This document shows positions 1-9,698 of a stretch of 61,407 bases of DNA, one piece after another (the stretch's first letter is position 1; every line of letters starts with the position of its first letter). The notes under the pieces were generated by a model. The model was not told where the DNA came from. It saw nothing but the letters and a program-made list of their open reading frames with translations, and made no database searches. The stretch spans positions 1-61,407 of the forward strand of contig NZ_CAKZOT010000003.1 in assembly GCF_937138205.1 (NCBI RefSeq), in the 5' to 3' direction. Origin of the DNA: an uncultured Rhodospira sp. GTDB taxonomy: Bacteria; Pseudomonadota; Alphaproteobacteria; Rhodospirillales; Rhodospirillaceae. The translations under genes were made by a program, and so were the position numbers.

Positions 1-1
1 C

Positions 2-49
2 ACCGGGGCGCCCTACCCCCTGGTCGGCGGGCGGCTGTACCGACCGTGA
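2..49 (+). CDS. 3' end of an upstream gene (partial)
   Basis: The first 49 bases read in one frame as TGAPYPLVGGRLYRP followed by TGA. The phrase is protein-like and the codon choice is GC-rich like its neighbours, so it is probably the C-terminus of a gene that begins before the window. It is too short to assign to a family, and it could be chance. Confidence 0.35.
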   Translation, partial: TGAPYPLVGGRLYRP

Positions 50-140
50 GGGGGGCTTTTCCCGCCGGACCTGAACAGCTGGTTACCAAGACTCGCGCCA
101 ACGCATCCCGGCTCATCACGCGGACGAGGACAGTCGGGCC

Positions 141-659
141 ATGAAATGGATCGCCGCAGGCCTGCCGCTGCTTGCCGCCGTCGTCGTGGCGCTGGGCATC
201 GCGGTCATGGTCGTCGTCCTGGGCACGGACCGCCGACCGTCGGACGAAGCCCTGTTGAGCATCCTGGCCGAGCACCGGGAGGCCTTGACCCAGGTGGCGG
301 AGGCGGTGCTGAACCGACGGGACGGCGCGCGAATCGACCTTGAGACTCGCGCGGTGGACCCAAACGACGCCTTGGCGGCCACGTTGCGCTCCACGGGGAT
401 CGGCCTGGCCGTGTCCGACCCGTCGCTCGGCGGCGTCGTGTTCCCGGTCTACGCGGCCGGGATCAGCATCTCGGGCGCCGAAAAAGGCCTGCTATACCGG
501 GATCCCAACGGCGCGGTGACGCCGCGCGCCCGTTGGGTCCCCGACCTGGAGGACGCGTTCGCCGAGGCACGACGGACCCAGCCCCAGAACGAGGCCCTGA
601 AGATCGTGCTGCTGCGCGCGGTCGATGACCGGTGGGCGCTGGTCCTGCAAACCTTCTGA
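141..659 (+). CDS. Small membrane-anchored protein, unknown function
   Basis: A 172-residue protein that I do not recognise. It opens with a lysine and a single hydrophobic stretch (about residues 3-28, rich in Leu, Ala and Val), which is an uncleaved membrane anchor or a signal sequence without a clear cleavage motif. The rest is a soluble domain of about 140 residues with a central charged helix (SDEALLSILAEHREALTQV) and a C-terminal part ending in alternating hydrophobics (RWALVLQTF). The soluble part could resemble small extracytoplasmic sensor folds, but no motif proves this. The ATG at 141 is preceded by a purine-rich GAGGA. It is followed after about 220 bases by the TPR-sulfotransferase gene on the same strand. 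Confidence 0.6.
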   Translation: MKWIAAGLPLLAAVVVALGIAVMVVVLGTDRRPSDEALLSILAEHREALTQVAEAVLNRRDGARIDLETRAVDPNDALAATLRSTGIGLAVSDPSLGGVVFPVYAAGISISGAEKGLLYRDPNGAVTPRARWVPDLEDAFAEARRTQPQNEALKIVLLRAVDDRWALVLQTF

Positions 660-882
660 CCGGGGCCAGATCCCTTACCGGCCCAGTCCGTCCAGCCGGC
701 GCCGTCGCTCGCGGGAACGCCACGGACCAGGAGCACGCCTCCCAGACCCACCGGAATGCCGACCCAGGTGCGAATGCCGCGTGGCGTGGCGCCGGAGGAC
801 GGCTGTCGCCCCCTGGCATTCCGCGCCGTGCCCGCTATCCTGGGGCGCCCCCTTGTTCCGAGTCGAGCCCGGCGGAGCCCGC

Positions 883-2958
883 ATGACCCGAAAGCCCAAA
901 CAGCCCGGAAAGACCGGAAAGTCCGGAAAGGCCGGCACGCCACGCCCAGCCTCACCCTCGCCGGGACGGCCGGCGGGTCCCTCCGCCGGCGGCACGCTGG
1001 CGCACATGGTGCCGGGTGCCGCCCCGCCCGCGTCCTCGTCCGCCCCATCCGCCGCTTCCCCAGCCGACACCGCCCGGGCGCGCCGGCTGGCGAGCGAGGG
1101 GCAGCGAGCACTGGCCCAGGGCGACCTGCGCGCGGCCGAGGGCCGCTTCCGCCAGGCCCTGACCACCGATCCCCGGTGCGCCGCCGCGCTGGGCGGGTTG
1201 GGCGTCATCGCCGCGCGCACGGGCCACATGGAGCCAGCGGCGCGGCTGTTCGCCCAGGGCGCCGCCCTTGAGCCGCACGTCCCCGACCACGGCCTTAACG
1301 CCGGCAGCGCCCTGTGGCACCTGGGCCGCCACCGCGATGCGCTGGTGGTGTTGGCGGACACGGCCCACCGCGCGCCGCGCGATCCCCGCACCCGCATCGC
1401 CCACGGCAAGGCGCTGATGGAGACCGGCGACACCGCCGGCGCCATCAAGGAGGCCCGCGCCGCCCTCGCCCTGGCCGCCGACGATGGCCAGGCGCTGGCG
1501 CTGCACGGCCGCGCCCTGCTGCGCCACGGACGCCCGGCCGAGGCGCTGCCGGTGCTGGAGGCGGCCCGCGACAAGGCCCCCAAGGACCCGGCGGTTTGGA
1601 ACGATCTCGCTTTGACGCTGTCGGGGCTCGGCCGCGCGGCCGAGGCCCTGGCCGCGCAGCGAACGGCCGTGGATCTGTCCGGTGACGGCCCCGGGCATGT
1701 GGACCGGGTCGTCACCCTGGCCGGGATGCTGATCGGTGACCAGCGCGCGGACGAGGCCGAAGCCCTTCTTGCGCCCTTGCGCGATCGCGCACCCGACCAT
1801 GCCGGGGTATCCCTGACCCTGGGCGACGCCCTGCAGCGCCAGGGTCGCTTCGACGAGGCGCGGGCGGCCTATCGGACGGCGCTGGAGCGCGAGCCCGGCA
1901 ACGTCATCGCCCTGCGCGGCCTGGTCAAGTCGGGCAAGGTGGCGGCCGGCGACCCGGCGCTTGATGCCCTGCGGCGGGCGGCGGCCACGGTCACGGACCG
2001 GGGCACGCGCACCGAAGCGCTGTTCGCGCTCGGCAAGGCGCTGGACGACGCCGGCGGCGACCCAGCCGAGGTGTTCACCGCCCTGTCCGAGGCCAACAGC
2101 CTGCAACGCCGGGGACGGCCGGACGACATCCCACGCCGCGACGCCCTGGTGGAGCGGTCGCGGGAGGTGTTCACGCCGGAGCTGTTCGAGTCCCTCGCGC
2201 CGCTGGGTCACGACAGCGAGCGGCCGGTGTTCATCGTCGGCCTGCCGCGCTCGGGCACGTCGCTGGTCGAACAGATGATCGCCAGCCACCCGGCCGTGGT
2301 GGGCGCCGGCGAACTGGGCCTGTGGCCGGCGATCCAGGCCGAGGTGCCGGCATATCCCGACGGCGTGGCGACCATGAGCCAAGACGCGGCGTCGGGCGCC
2401 GCCGGGCAAGTCTTGGCCGCGCTGGACGACGCGGCCGGCCGCGCCGGCAAGCCGGACGCCGCCCGGGTCAGCGACAAGCTGCCCGACAACGCCATGCGCC
2501 TGGGCCTGATCGCGCTGCTGTTCCCGAAGGCGCGGGTCATCGTCTGCCGCCGCGACCCGATGGATACCGCCCTGTCGCTGTTCCAGCAGAACTTCGCCGA
2601 CGGCGTGCCCTACGCCAACGGCCTGGAGACCATCGGCCAGGCCATCCTTCAGCACGCGCGCATCATGGCCCATTGGCGCGTCGTGTTGCCGGCGTGGATG
2701 CTGGAGGTCGACTACGAGACCCTGGTGACCGACCTGGAGGGCGAGGGCCGGCGGCTGATCGATTTCCTCGGCCTGCCGTGGGACGACGCCGTGCTGCGCT
2801 TCCACGAGACCGAACGGGCGGTCTACACGGCCAGCAAGTGGCAGGTGCGCCAGCCGGTGTTCACCGGCTCGGTGGGCCGGTGGCGGCGCTACGCCGAACA
2901 CCTGGCACCGGTGCGCGCGATGCTGGAGGAGGCGGGGCTGCTCGACCGCCCGGTGTGA
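883..2958 (+). CDS. TPR-repeat sulfotransferase family protein
   Basis: A 691-residue protein. The N-terminus (about 70 residues) is a low-complexity Lys/Gly/Pro/Ala tail. Residues of about 75-410 are alanine-rich helical repeats with the TPR signature spacing (for example ALGGLGVIAARTGHMEPAARL). From about residue 447 a sulfotransferase domain begins with the PAPS 5'-phosphosulfate loop FIVGLPRSGTSLVEQMIASH; a second conserved segment, VIVCRRDPMDTALSLFQ, matches the 3'-phosphate loop. TPR-sulfotransferases transfer sulfate from PAPS to an acceptor, often a peptide tyrosine or a carbohydrate; the acceptor here cannot be told. The reading frame is open further upstream, but ATG at 883 with GGAG just before it is the most plausible start. 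The protein has no signal peptide. Confidence 0.85.
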   Translation: MTRKPKQPGKTGKSGKAGTPRPASPSPGRPAGPSAGGTLAHMVPGAAPPASSSAPSAASPADTARARRLASEGQRALAQGDLRAAEGRFRQALTTDPRCAAALGGLGVIAARTGHMEPAARLFAQGAALEPHVPDHGLNAGSALWHLGRHRDALVVLADTAHRAPRDPRTRIAHGKALMETGDTAGAIKEARAALALAADDGQALALHGRALLRHGRPAEALPVLEAARDKAPKDPAVWNDLALTLSGLGRAAEALAAQRTAVDLSGDGPGHVDRVVTLAGMLIGDQRADEAEALLAPLRDRAPDHAGVSLTLGDALQRQGRFDEARAAYRTALEREPGNVIALRGLVKSGKVAAGDPALDALRRAAATVTDRGTRTEALFALGKALDDAGGDPAEVFTALSEANSLQRRGRPDDIPRRDALVERSREVFTPELFESLAPLGHDSERPVFIVGLPRSGTSLVEQMIASHPAVVGAGELGLWPAIQAEVPAYPDGVATMSQDAASGAAGQVLAALDDAAGRAGKPDAARVSDKLPDNAMRLGLIALLFPKARVIVCRRDPMDTALSLFQQNFADGVPYANGLETIGQAILQHARIMAHWRVVLPAWMLEVDYETLVTDLEGEGRRLIDFLGLPWDDAVLRFHETERAVYTASKWQVRQPVFTGSVGRWRRYAEHLAPVRAMLEEAGLLDRPV

Positions 2959-2990
2959 GCCCCGCACCCATACCAAAGTTGGGCGCCAGA

Positions 2991-3118
2991 TCACGCTTCA
3001 AGGCCTGGGCGGGGCACCACGAAGGCCGTGCCGAACGCCCAGACCAACGCCATGCCGCCGCGCGCAAGGCCCCCGCCGCCGTCCGTCCACGCGAACGGGC
3101 TTCTCCCATCCGGTCCAT
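2991..3118 (-). pseudogene. Broken amt copy: 5' end joined to a 3' fragment
   Basis: On the minus strand an ATG at 3118 starts MDRMGEARSRGRTAAGALRA, which matches the first codons of the Amt-MCP gene at 9902 with one substitution. After 22-23 codons the match stops and continues, in another frame, with GMALVWAFGTAF, which corresponds to residues around 415-427 of that gene (39 bases, 3018-3056 against 11144-11182, about three differences). The roughly 1.2 kb between these segments is missing, so no transporter can be made. The second segment ends at a TGA soon after. The remnant keeps the upstream region and ribosome binding site of the intact gene and points away from alaS. Confidence 0.8.
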
Positions 3119-3322
3119 GATCCCTTCCCCTCCCCGAGTCGGTGGCTGGACTGCCTACGGTTTGAGCGCCGCATTGTGGCCGCCCATTTTTCTAGCTTAA
3201 TTTCCCTTGTTTCCGTGTGGCAATGGGTTTTCTCGGCATGGCGGCAGGCGCGGGGCGGGCTGACGTTATACCGGTCCCCAACAGTTCCGCTTGACCGCCG
3301 GCGATCCTCGCCTCACCTGGAC
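3054..3322. repeat. Inverted repeat copy A (upstream of alaS)
   Basis: These 269 bases are the reverse complement of 9699-9967 with four mismatches that I could find by eye. They contain the promoter region, ribosome binding site and first 22 codons of amt. Because they lie immediately upstream of alaS they may also supply regulatory sequence to alaS, read in the opposite direction. Exchange between the two copies would invert the 6.4 kb that carry alaS, the cheY-like gene, cheB, cheR and the racemase gene. Confidence 0.92.
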
Positions 3323-3398
3323 TCCGGGGCGCACCGCGCGGTAAAAGCGCACGGCGCCCCGGGGCTTATCCCGCACGGTGAACGGAACCACGCCAGAC

Positions 3399-6071
3399 AT
3401 GCAGACCACGACCCAGATCCGCGAGACCTTCATTGACTTCTTCCGGCGCGAGGGCCACGAGCACGTCGCCTCCAGCCCGCTGGTGCCCTTGAACGACCCG
3501 ACGTTGATGTTCACCAACGCTGGCATGGTGCAGTTCAAGAACGTCTTCACCGGCAACGAGCAGCGGCCTTATAGCCGCGCCGTTACCTCGCAGAAGTGCG
3601 TGCGCGCCGGCGGCAAGCACAATGACCTGGACAACGTGGGGCACACCGCGCGCCACCACACCTTTTTCGAGATGCTGGGCAACTTCTCGTTCGGCGACTA
3701 CTTCAAGGAAGAGGCCATCGATTTCGCCTGGCGTCTGGTCACCAAGGAATACGGCCTGCCGCCCGAGCGCCTGTTGGTCACCGTGCACTCGACCGATGAG
3801 GACGCCGCCGCCCTGTGGCGCAAGGTGGCCGGTCTGCCCGACGAGAAGATCCTGCGCATTCCGACGTCGGACAATTTCTGGTCCATGGGCGAGACCGGGC
3901 CGTGCGGGCCGTGCTCGGAGATCTTCTACGACCACGGCGAGCACATTCCCGGCGGTCCGCCCGGCAGCCCGGACGAAGACGGCGACCGCTTCATCGAGAT
4001 CTGGAACCTCGTGTTCATGCAGTTCGAGCAGGTCACCAAGGACGAGCGCATCGACCTGCCCCGGCCCTCCATCGACACCGGCATGGGTCTGGAGCGCATT
4101 GCCGCCGTGCTCCAGGGCCAACACGACAACTACGACATCGACCTGTTCCGCGCTCTGATCGAGGCCATCGCGGCGGCCGGCGGCACCGATCCGGACGGCC
4201 CGCACAAGGTCAGCCACCGCGTCATCGCCGACCACCTGCGCTCCTGCGGGTTCCTGATCGCCGACGGCGTGCTGCCGTCGAACGAGGGGCGTGGCTACGT
4301 GCTGCGCCGGATCATGCGCCGCGCCATGCGCCACGCGCACATGATGGGCGTAAGCGACCCCATCCTGTATAAGCTGGTGCCGGTGCTGGTGCGCGAGATG
4401 GGCCAGACCTTCACCGAACTGGAACGCGCCCAGGCGCTGATCACCGAGACCCTGCGGCTGGAGGAAAGCCGCTTCCGGCAGATGCTGGACCGGGGCCTGC
4501 GCCTGTTGGCGGACGAGACGGCCGGGCTGGCCGAGGGCGGTACGCTGCCGGGCGAGGTGGCCTTCAAGCTCTACGATACCTATGGCTTCCCGCTGGACCT
4601 GACCCAGGACGCCCTGCGCGGCCAGGGCATGAGCGTGGACACCGCCGGCTTCGACGCCGCCATGGAGCGCCAGCGCGCCGAGGCCCGCAAGGCCTGGGCC
4701 GGGTCCGGCGACGCGGCCACCGAGAAGCTGTGGTTCGAGCTGTACGATGCGCACGGCGGCAGTGACTTCCTTGGCTACGCCACGGAAAGCGCCGAGGGCC
4801 GGATCCAGGCCATCGTCGTCGACGGGCAACCGGTCGACGCCGCCACGCCCGGGACTGAGGTCGCTGTCATTGCCAACCAGTCGCCCTTTTATGGCGAATC
4901 GGGCGGCCAGATGGGCGATACGGGTGTAATCTCGGTGCCCGAGAAGGGCCGCGTGCGCGTGCGCGACACGCACAAAAAGCTGGGCGAACTGATCGTCCAC
5001 TGGGGCGTGGTGGAGGACGGCCCGATTTCGGTCGGCGACGAGGTCCGCTTCGACGTGGACGGCAAGCGCCGCTCCGCCCTGCGCGCGCACCACTCGGCCA
5101 CCCACCTGCTGCACGAGGCGCTGCGCCGCGTGCTGGGCGAGCACGTGACGCAGAAGGGCTCGCTGGTGGCGCCCGACCGGCTGCGCTTCGACATCAGCCA
5201 CCCGAAGCCGCTGCGCGACGAGGAGATGGCCCAGGTCGAGGCTATCGTGAATACGCAGATCCGCGCCAATGAAGCGGTGACCACCCGGCTGATGGAGCCG
5301 GACGCCGCCATCGAGGCCGGCGCCATGGCCCTGTTCGGCGAGAAGTACGGCGACGAGGTGCGGGTGGTCTCCATGGGCACACCGGAGGCCGGGTCCCGTC
5401 CGGTCTATTCGGTCGAGTTGTGCGGCGGCACGCATGTCGGCCGCACCGGCGACATCGGCCTGCTGAAGATCGTCGGCGAGGGCGCGGTCTCCGCCGGCAT
5501 TCGCCGCATCGAGGCGGTGGTGGGCGACGCGGCGCTGGACTGGTTCAACGGCCGCAACGCCCTGCTGACCCAGGCGGCGGAGGCGCTCCGCACCGCGCCC
5601 GCCGACGTGCCGGGCCGCATCGCCGCGCTGGTCGAGGAGCGCAAGCGCCTGGAGAAGGAACTAGCCGAGACCCGCAAGAAGCTCGCCCTGGGCGGCGGCG
5701 GTGGCGGCGGTGGCCAGGCCGGCGCGGCCCCGGCCGACAAGGCCGTCAATGGCGTGACCTTCGCCGGGCGCCTGCTGGCCGACGTGCCGGCCAAGGATCT
5801 CAAGGGCATGGCCGACGAGATCAAGAAACAGATCGGCTCCGGCGTGGTGGCGCTGGTCAACACCGCCGACGGCAAGGTCTCGTTGGTCGTGGGGGTGACC
5901 GACGATCTGAAGGGCACCCATGACGCCGTGGCCCTGGTACGCGCCGGCGCGGCGGCGGTGGGCGGCAAGGGCGGCGGCGGCCGCCCCGACATGGCCCAGG
6001 CCGGCGGCCCCGACGCCGACAAGGCCGCCGAGGCGCTGGCGGCGATCGAGGCGGCGCTGGCCTCCGGCTGA
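3399..6071 (+). CDS. alaS: Alanyl-tRNA synthetase
   Basis: Class II aminoacyl-tRNA synthetase that charges tRNA-Ala; 890 residues, the normal length. The N-terminal catalytic core starts [15 protein letters not shown] and contains the [14 protein letters not shown] and [13 protein letters not shown] motifs. The editing domain has the zinc-binding pair HHSATHLLH (about residue 565) and CGGTHV (about 675), which hydrolyses mis-charged Ser- and Gly-tRNA. The C-Ala domain follows a striking run of eight glycines (about residue 765) and ends in a Gly/Ala-rich tail; flexible linkers here are common but this one is unusually pure. ATG 3399 gives the family N-terminus; a GTG at 3378 would add seven residues. 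Its upstream region is inverted repeat copy A. Confidence 0.97.
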   Translation: MQTTTQIRETFIDFFRREGHEHVASSPLVPLNDPTLMFTNAGMVQFKNVFTGNEQRPYSRAVTSQKCVRAGGKHNDLDNVGHTARHHTFFEMLGNFSFGDYFKEEAIDFAWRLVTKEYGLPPERLLVTVHSTDEDAAALWRKVAGLPDEKILRIPTSDNFWSMGETGPCGPCSEIFYDHGEHIPGGPPGSPDEDGDRFIEIWNLVFMQFEQVTKDERIDLPRPSIDTGMGLERIAAVLQGQHDNYDIDLFRALIEAIAAAGGTDPDGPHKVSHRVIADHLRSCGFLIADGVLPSNEGRGYVLRRIMRRAMRHAHMMGVSDPILYKLVPVLVREMGQTFTELERAQALITETLRLEESRFRQMLDRGLRLLADETAGLAEGGTLPGEVAFKLYDTYGFPLDLTQDALRGQGMSVDTAGFDAAMERQRAEARKAWAGSGDAATEKLWFELYDAHGGSDFLGYATESAEGRIQAIVVDGQPVDAATPGTEVAVIANQSPFYGESGGQMGDTGVISVPEKGRVRVRDTHKKLGELIVHWGVVEDGPISVGDEVRFDVDGKRRSALRAHHSATHLLHEALRRVLGEHVTQKGSLVAPDRLRFDISHPKPLRDEEMAQVEAIVNTQIRANEAVTTRLMEPDAAIEAGAMALFGEKYGDEVRVVSMGTPEAGSRPVYSVELCGGTHVGRTGDIGLLKIVGEGAVSAGIRRIEAVVGDAALDWFNGRNALLTQAAEALRTAPADVPGRIAALVEERKRLEKELAETRKKLALGGGGGGGGQAGAAPADKAVNGVTFAGRLLADVPAKDLKGMADEIKKQIGSGVVALVNTADGKVSLVVGVTDDLKGTHDAVALVRAGAAAVGGKGGGGRPDMAQAGGPDADKAAEALAAIEAALASG

Positions 6072-6251
6072 CCGCAGGCGGCACGCGCGGGCCACCGGCG
6101 TCCTTGACGGGTCCGCCGATTTGGCCTTTAACGATCATGGCGGTCGGCGAGGGGCGCACAAGCGTCGCGGGTGTGGGCCGCTTTCGGTCGCCAGAATGGG
6201 CGGTGCCTTCAGTCGGCTGCCCTTGGACCGCTCGGGATACGAAGGTTCGTC

Positions 6252-6623
6252 ATGAAGTCTTGCCTGATCGTGGACGATTCAAAGGTCATCCGCATGGTGG
6301 CCAAGAAGATCCTTCAGGAAATGCGTTTCGAGACCGAGGAGGCCGAGGACGGTAAGGGCGCCCTCGAACTCTGTCAGGCTCACCTGCCCACCGCCGTTCT
6401 CCTGGACTGGAACATGCCCGTCATGAGCGGCATCGAGTTCCTGAGGGCATTGCGTGCGATGCCCGGAGGGGACAAGCCCGTGGTTGTGTTTTGCACCACC
6501 GAGAACGACATCGAACACATCCAGGAGGCCATCGAAGCCGGCGCCAACGAATACATCATGAAGCCGTTCGACAGCGAGATCCTGCAGGCGAAGTTCGCGC
6601 AGGTCGGCCTGATCGACGAGTGA
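6252..6623 (+). CDS. Single-domain response regulator, CheY-like
   Basis: A 123-residue protein made only of a receiver domain. It has the acidic pair (IVDDSKVI, residues 8-9), the phosphoacceptor Asp in LLDWNMPVMSG (about residue 53), the switch Thr in VFCTTEND and the conserved Lys in EYIMKPFD. In alphaproteobacteria such proteins next to cheB and cheR normally act as CheY, carrying phosphate from CheA to the flagellar motor or acting as a phosphate sink. ATG 6252 has GAAGG a few bases upstream and gives a compact domain. A 167-base gap separates it from cheB, so the three genes may share a transcript. Confidence 0.9.
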   Translation: MKSCLIVDDSKVIRMVAKKILQEMRFETEEAEDGKGALELCQAHLPTAVLLDWNMPVMSGIEFLRALRAMPGGDKPVVVFCTTENDIEHIQEAIEAGANEYIMKPFDSEILQAKFAQVGLIDE

Positions 6624-6790
6624 CGCGCGGTCCCGCCGACGTCCTGCCCACGGGGTGGCCCTTTGGGCCATTCGCTGGGGCGGCGGCCGAGGCCGGGACT
6701 GGAGCGCGCCGCTGATGGCACTGTGACATCTCCGGACGCGCCACCACGTGCGCGTCACCTCCCACCGACGGCAATCAAAGGGCTCGCTTT

Positions 6791-7975
6791 TTGTCTTCAC
6801 CACCGTTCAGGAGCACCACGCGCACGCCCGGCGATGCGGATGATGGCCCAATCCGGGTCATGGTCGTTGATGATTCCGCCGTCGTGCGGGGCCTGGAAAC
6901 GCGCATCCTGGAAAGCGATCCGCAGATCACGGTGGTCGCCTCGGTGGGCAACGGCCAGCTCGCCGTCCAGGCGCTCGACCGGCACGACGTCGAGGTGGCC
7001 ATCCTGGATATCGAAATGCCGGTGCTGGACGGCCTGTCGGCCCTGCCCAAGCTGTTGGAGAAAGACCCGGGCCTGAAGGTCATCATGGCCTCGACCCTGA
7101 CCGTGCGAAACGCCGAGATCAGCCTGCAGGCCCTGGAGGCCGGCGCCGCCGAATACCTGCCCAAACCCACCGCCTCGCGGGAGATCACCGCCGAGGGCGG
7201 GTTCAAGCACGACCTGGTGACCAAGGTGAAGGCACTGGGCCAGGCCCGCCGGCGCGAGAAGCGCCGCGGCGGCGGCGCGTCCACCTTCACCGCCGCCCGC
7301 GCCCGGCCGGCCGCGCCCGCCAAGCCGGCCGCCACGCTGCGGCCGCAGGCCGCGCCCCCGATCGTTCTGCGCAAGGCCCCGGCCATCGCCGAGGCCATCG
7401 ACGTGATCGCCATCGGCAGTTCCACCGGCGGCCCCCAGGCCCTGTTTTCCGTTTTGGGGGCGCTGAAGGCGGCCGGCGGCGTGCGCCAGCCGATCCTCAT
7501 CACCCAGCACATGCCGGCCACCTTCACCACCATCCTGGCGGGCCACATCAGCCGCGCCGCGGGCCTTGAGGCGCACGAAGGCAAGGACGGCGAGGCGATC
7601 AAGGGCGGCCAGGTCTATGTGGCGCCGGGCGACTATCACATGGTGGTCGAGGGGCGTGGCGCGCAAAAGGTGATTCGCCTCAATCAAAACCCGCCCGAGA
7701 ACTTCTGTCGACCATCGGTTGATCCCATGTTTCGTAGCATCGCCAGTGTGTATGGCCGTCGCACGCTCGGCGTGATACTGACAGGCATGGGATCGGACGG
7801 GACCAAGGGGGGCGCCATGATCGTCGAGGCCGGAGGGACCATCATCGCCCAGGACGAAGCCACCAGCGTCGTCTGGGGAATGCCCGGGGCGGTCGCCCAG
7901 GCGGGGCTGTGTACCGCCGTGCTGCCGATCGGCGACATCGGCCCGTTCATCTCAAAAATCGCGAGCAAGCGCTAG
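6791..7975 (+). CDS. cheB: Chemotaxis protein-glutamate methylesterase CheB
   Basis: A 394-residue two-domain enzyme that removes methyl groups from (and deamidates) chemoreceptor glutamates. The N-terminal receiver domain has the acidic pair at 27-28 and the phosphoacceptor D73 in ILDIEMPVLDG. An Ala/Pro/Arg-rich linker (about 155-195) leads to the methylesterase domain with the catalytic triad Ser211 (GSSTGG), His240 (ITQHMPA) and Asp336 (TGMGSDG). The start is a TTG; it lies in the only reading frame and precedes the receiver domain by 20 residues, but its ribosome binding site is weak and the true start may lie slightly downstream. cheR follows after four bases. Confidence 0.95.
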   Translation: MSSPPFRSTTRTPGDADDGPIRVMVVDDSAVVRGLETRILESDPQITVVASVGNGQLAVQALDRHDVEVAILDIEMPVLDGLSALPKLLEKDPGLKVIMASTLTVRNAEISLQALEAGAAEYLPKPTASREITAEGGFKHDLVTKVKALGQARRREKRRGGGASTFTAARARPAAPAKPAATLRPQAAPPIVLRKAPAIAEAIDVIAIGSSTGGPQALFSVLGALKAAGGVRQPILITQHMPATFTTILAGHISRAAGLEAHEGKDGEAIKGGQVYVAPGDYHMVVEGRGAQKVIRLNQNPPENFCRPSVDPMFRSIASVYGRRTLGVILTGMGSDGTKGGAMIVEAGGTIIAQDEATSVVWGMPGAVAQAGLCTAVLPIGDIGPFISKIASKR

Positions 7976-7979
7976 TCTC

Positions 7980-8825
7980 ATGAAACCGGACGACTTCGAC
8001 TACGTCTCCAGGCTCCTGCGGGAGCGATCAGGGCTGGTCCTGACCCGGGACAAGGCCTACCTGCTCGAAAGCCGGTTGATGCCGCTTGCGCGCAAACGGG
8101 GCCTCAAGGGCCTGGACGACCTGATGATGGCGCTGAAGAAGCGGGACGCGGCGCTTGAAACCCTGGTGGTCGAGGCGATGACCACCAATGAATCGTTCTT
8201 TTTTCGCGACAACAAGCCGTTCGACCAGTTCAAGTCCATCGTCCTGCCGAACCTGATAAAGGCCCGTGCGGCCCGCAAGTCCTTCCGCATCTGGTCGGCT
8301 GCCTGCTCCTCGGGCCAGGAACCCTATTCGCTGGCCATGCTGCTGCGGGAAGAGTCGGCCCGGTTGAACGGCTGGAAGATCGATATCGTCGGCACCGACA
8401 TCTCGCGGGAGATTCTGGACAAGGCCCGCTCCGGCACCTACAGCCAGTTCGAGGTGCAGCGGGGGATGCCCATGGCCCTTCTCGTCAAATACTTCAAGAA
8501 GAAGGACGAGAACTGGGTCATCGACCCCGCCATCAAATCCATGGTTCAGTACAAAGAATTGAACCTGCTGGGCGATCTGCGCGGGCTTGGCCAGTTCGAT
8601 GTGGTCTTCTGCCGCAACGTCTTGATATACTTCGACCAGCCGACGAAATCCAAGGTTCTGAACGCCATTTCCCAGATCATGGCCGACGACGCCGTGCTGT
8701 ATCTGGGCGGCGCCGAGACCGTGCTGGGCGTGTCGGACAAGTTCAAGCCGGTGCCCGGCCAGCGTGGCATTTACGCCCTGGCCAGGGGCGATGGCGCCTC
8801 CTCGCTGGGCGCGCCGCCGGGCTGA
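7980..8825 (+). CDS. cheR: Chemotaxis protein methyltransferase CheR
   Basis: A 281-residue SAM-dependent methyltransferase that methylates glutamates of chemoreceptors. The N-terminal helical domain runs over about residues 1-75. The catalytic domain has the SAM motif (FRIWSAACSSGQEPYSLAM), the sequence DIVGTDISREIL, and FDVVFCRNVLIYF, all typical of CheR. It has no C-terminal TPR extension. It lies four bases after cheB and is almost certainly translated from the same message. Neither receptor in the window ends in a CheR-docking pentapeptide, so this CheR would act on them without tethering. Confidence 0.96.
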   Translation: MKPDDFDYVSRLLRERSGLVLTRDKAYLLESRLMPLARKRGLKGLDDLMMALKKRDAALETLVVEAMTTNESFFFRDNKPFDQFKSIVLPNLIKARAARKSFRIWSAACSSGQEPYSLAMLLREESARLNGWKIDIVGTDISREILDKARSGTYSQFEVQRGMPMALLVKYFKKKDENWVIDPAIKSMVQYKELNLLGDLRGLGQFDVVFCRNVLIYFDQPTKSKVLNAISQIMADDAVLYLGGAETVLGVSDKFKPVPGQRGIYALARGDGASSLGAPPG

Positions 8826-8898
8826 CGCCCCGGGGTCTCGGGGGCCGCTTGCGTGGCCCTTCGCGCTGTCTTTTCCACCGCCAGCAGGGCGGCCGCCC

Positions 8899-9621
8899 AT
8901 GACCGATCGCCCGTTCCCACCTATCGCAGCCTCCCAGCGCCCCGCCGGCGCGGGACCGGTCGGGGTTATTCTTCTCGATACACGGGTTCCCCGGCTCCCA
9001 GGCGATATCGGCCATCCGGATACCTTCGAGGGTCGCGCCCTGTACCGGTGCATCCGGAACGCGCGCGTGGGTCACGGCGCGGACGCCGTCGGCGCGTCGG
9101 TTGTCGAAGCGGTCGGCGAGGCCGCGCGGATGTTGGAGGCCGACGGTGCCCGCGTGATCGCCACCGGGTTCAGCCTCCCGCCCGACGCCCATTCCCGGCT
9201 GCGGGCGGCGGTGTCGGTTCCGGTGTTCACCAGCGCCCTGATGGTTCTGCCGCTGGTGCGCGCCACCCATGGCCCGACCGCTCACATCGGTATCCTGACC
9301 TTCGACTCCCGGACGCTGACGCCGGACCACATCGGGCTCCCGCCGGGGGACGCGACGGTCGCCATCGAGGGCATGGAGCTGTCGCGCGCGCTGTATCCGG
9401 CTCTGCGCGAGGACCGCCCGACCCTGGACGCCACCGCCGCCGAGGCCGACGCCGCCCTGGCCGCCCAGCGCCTGCGCGGCCGCGCGGGCGGACGACTCGA
9501 TGCCGTTATTCTTGACTGCGCCGCCCTGGGACCGTTCGCCGCCCGCATCCGGCACGAATGCGACGCCCCCGTGTTCGATCTGGCCACCCTGGTCCGCTGG
9601 GTCGACACGAGCCTGCTCTGA
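8899..9621 (+). CDS. Aspartate/glutamate racemase family protein, first Cys missing
   Basis: A 240-residue protein of the Asp/Glu/hydantoin racemase superfamily. The N-terminus GVILLDTRVPRLPGDIG and the strand SVPVFTSALMVLPLV are characteristic of one subgroup. These enzymes use two cysteines as opposed acid-base catalysts. The second is present (VILDCAAL, near residue 200), but the strand that should hold the first reads VIATGFSL, without cysteine. The protein is therefore either inactive, a one-base isomerase or a decyclase-like relative. The ATG at 8899 overlaps no other gene and begins 74 bases after cheR; an in-frame upstream start would overlap cheR and lengthen the protein with unrelated sequence. 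Confidence 0.75.
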   Translation: MTDRPFPPIAASQRPAGAGPVGVILLDTRVPRLPGDIGHPDTFEGRALYRCIRNARVGHGADAVGASVVEAVGEAARMLEADGARVIATGFSLPPDAHSRLRAAVSVPVFTSALMVLPLVRATHGPTAHIGILTFDSRTLTPDHIGLPPGDATVAIEGMELSRALYPALREDRPTLDATAAEADAALAAQRLRGRAGGRLDAVILDCAALGPFAARIRHECDAPVFDLATLVRWVDTSLL

Positions 9622-9698
9622 GTGCCTGTCTATCGTGAGTCTTTCACCGGCCGACGACTGAAAGTCAGTTCATTCGTCGGCCGGCGGGCGCTCGCGAC

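Noticed and set aside
952-2994. A 680-codon minus-strand frame opposite the TPR-sulfotransferase
   Set aside because: The plus strand carries clear TPR and PAPS motifs; the minus reading is compositional only.
3366-5435. A 689-codon minus-strand frame opposite alaS
   Set aside because: It has no conserved motifs, whereas the plus strand is a textbook alanyl-tRNA synthetase.
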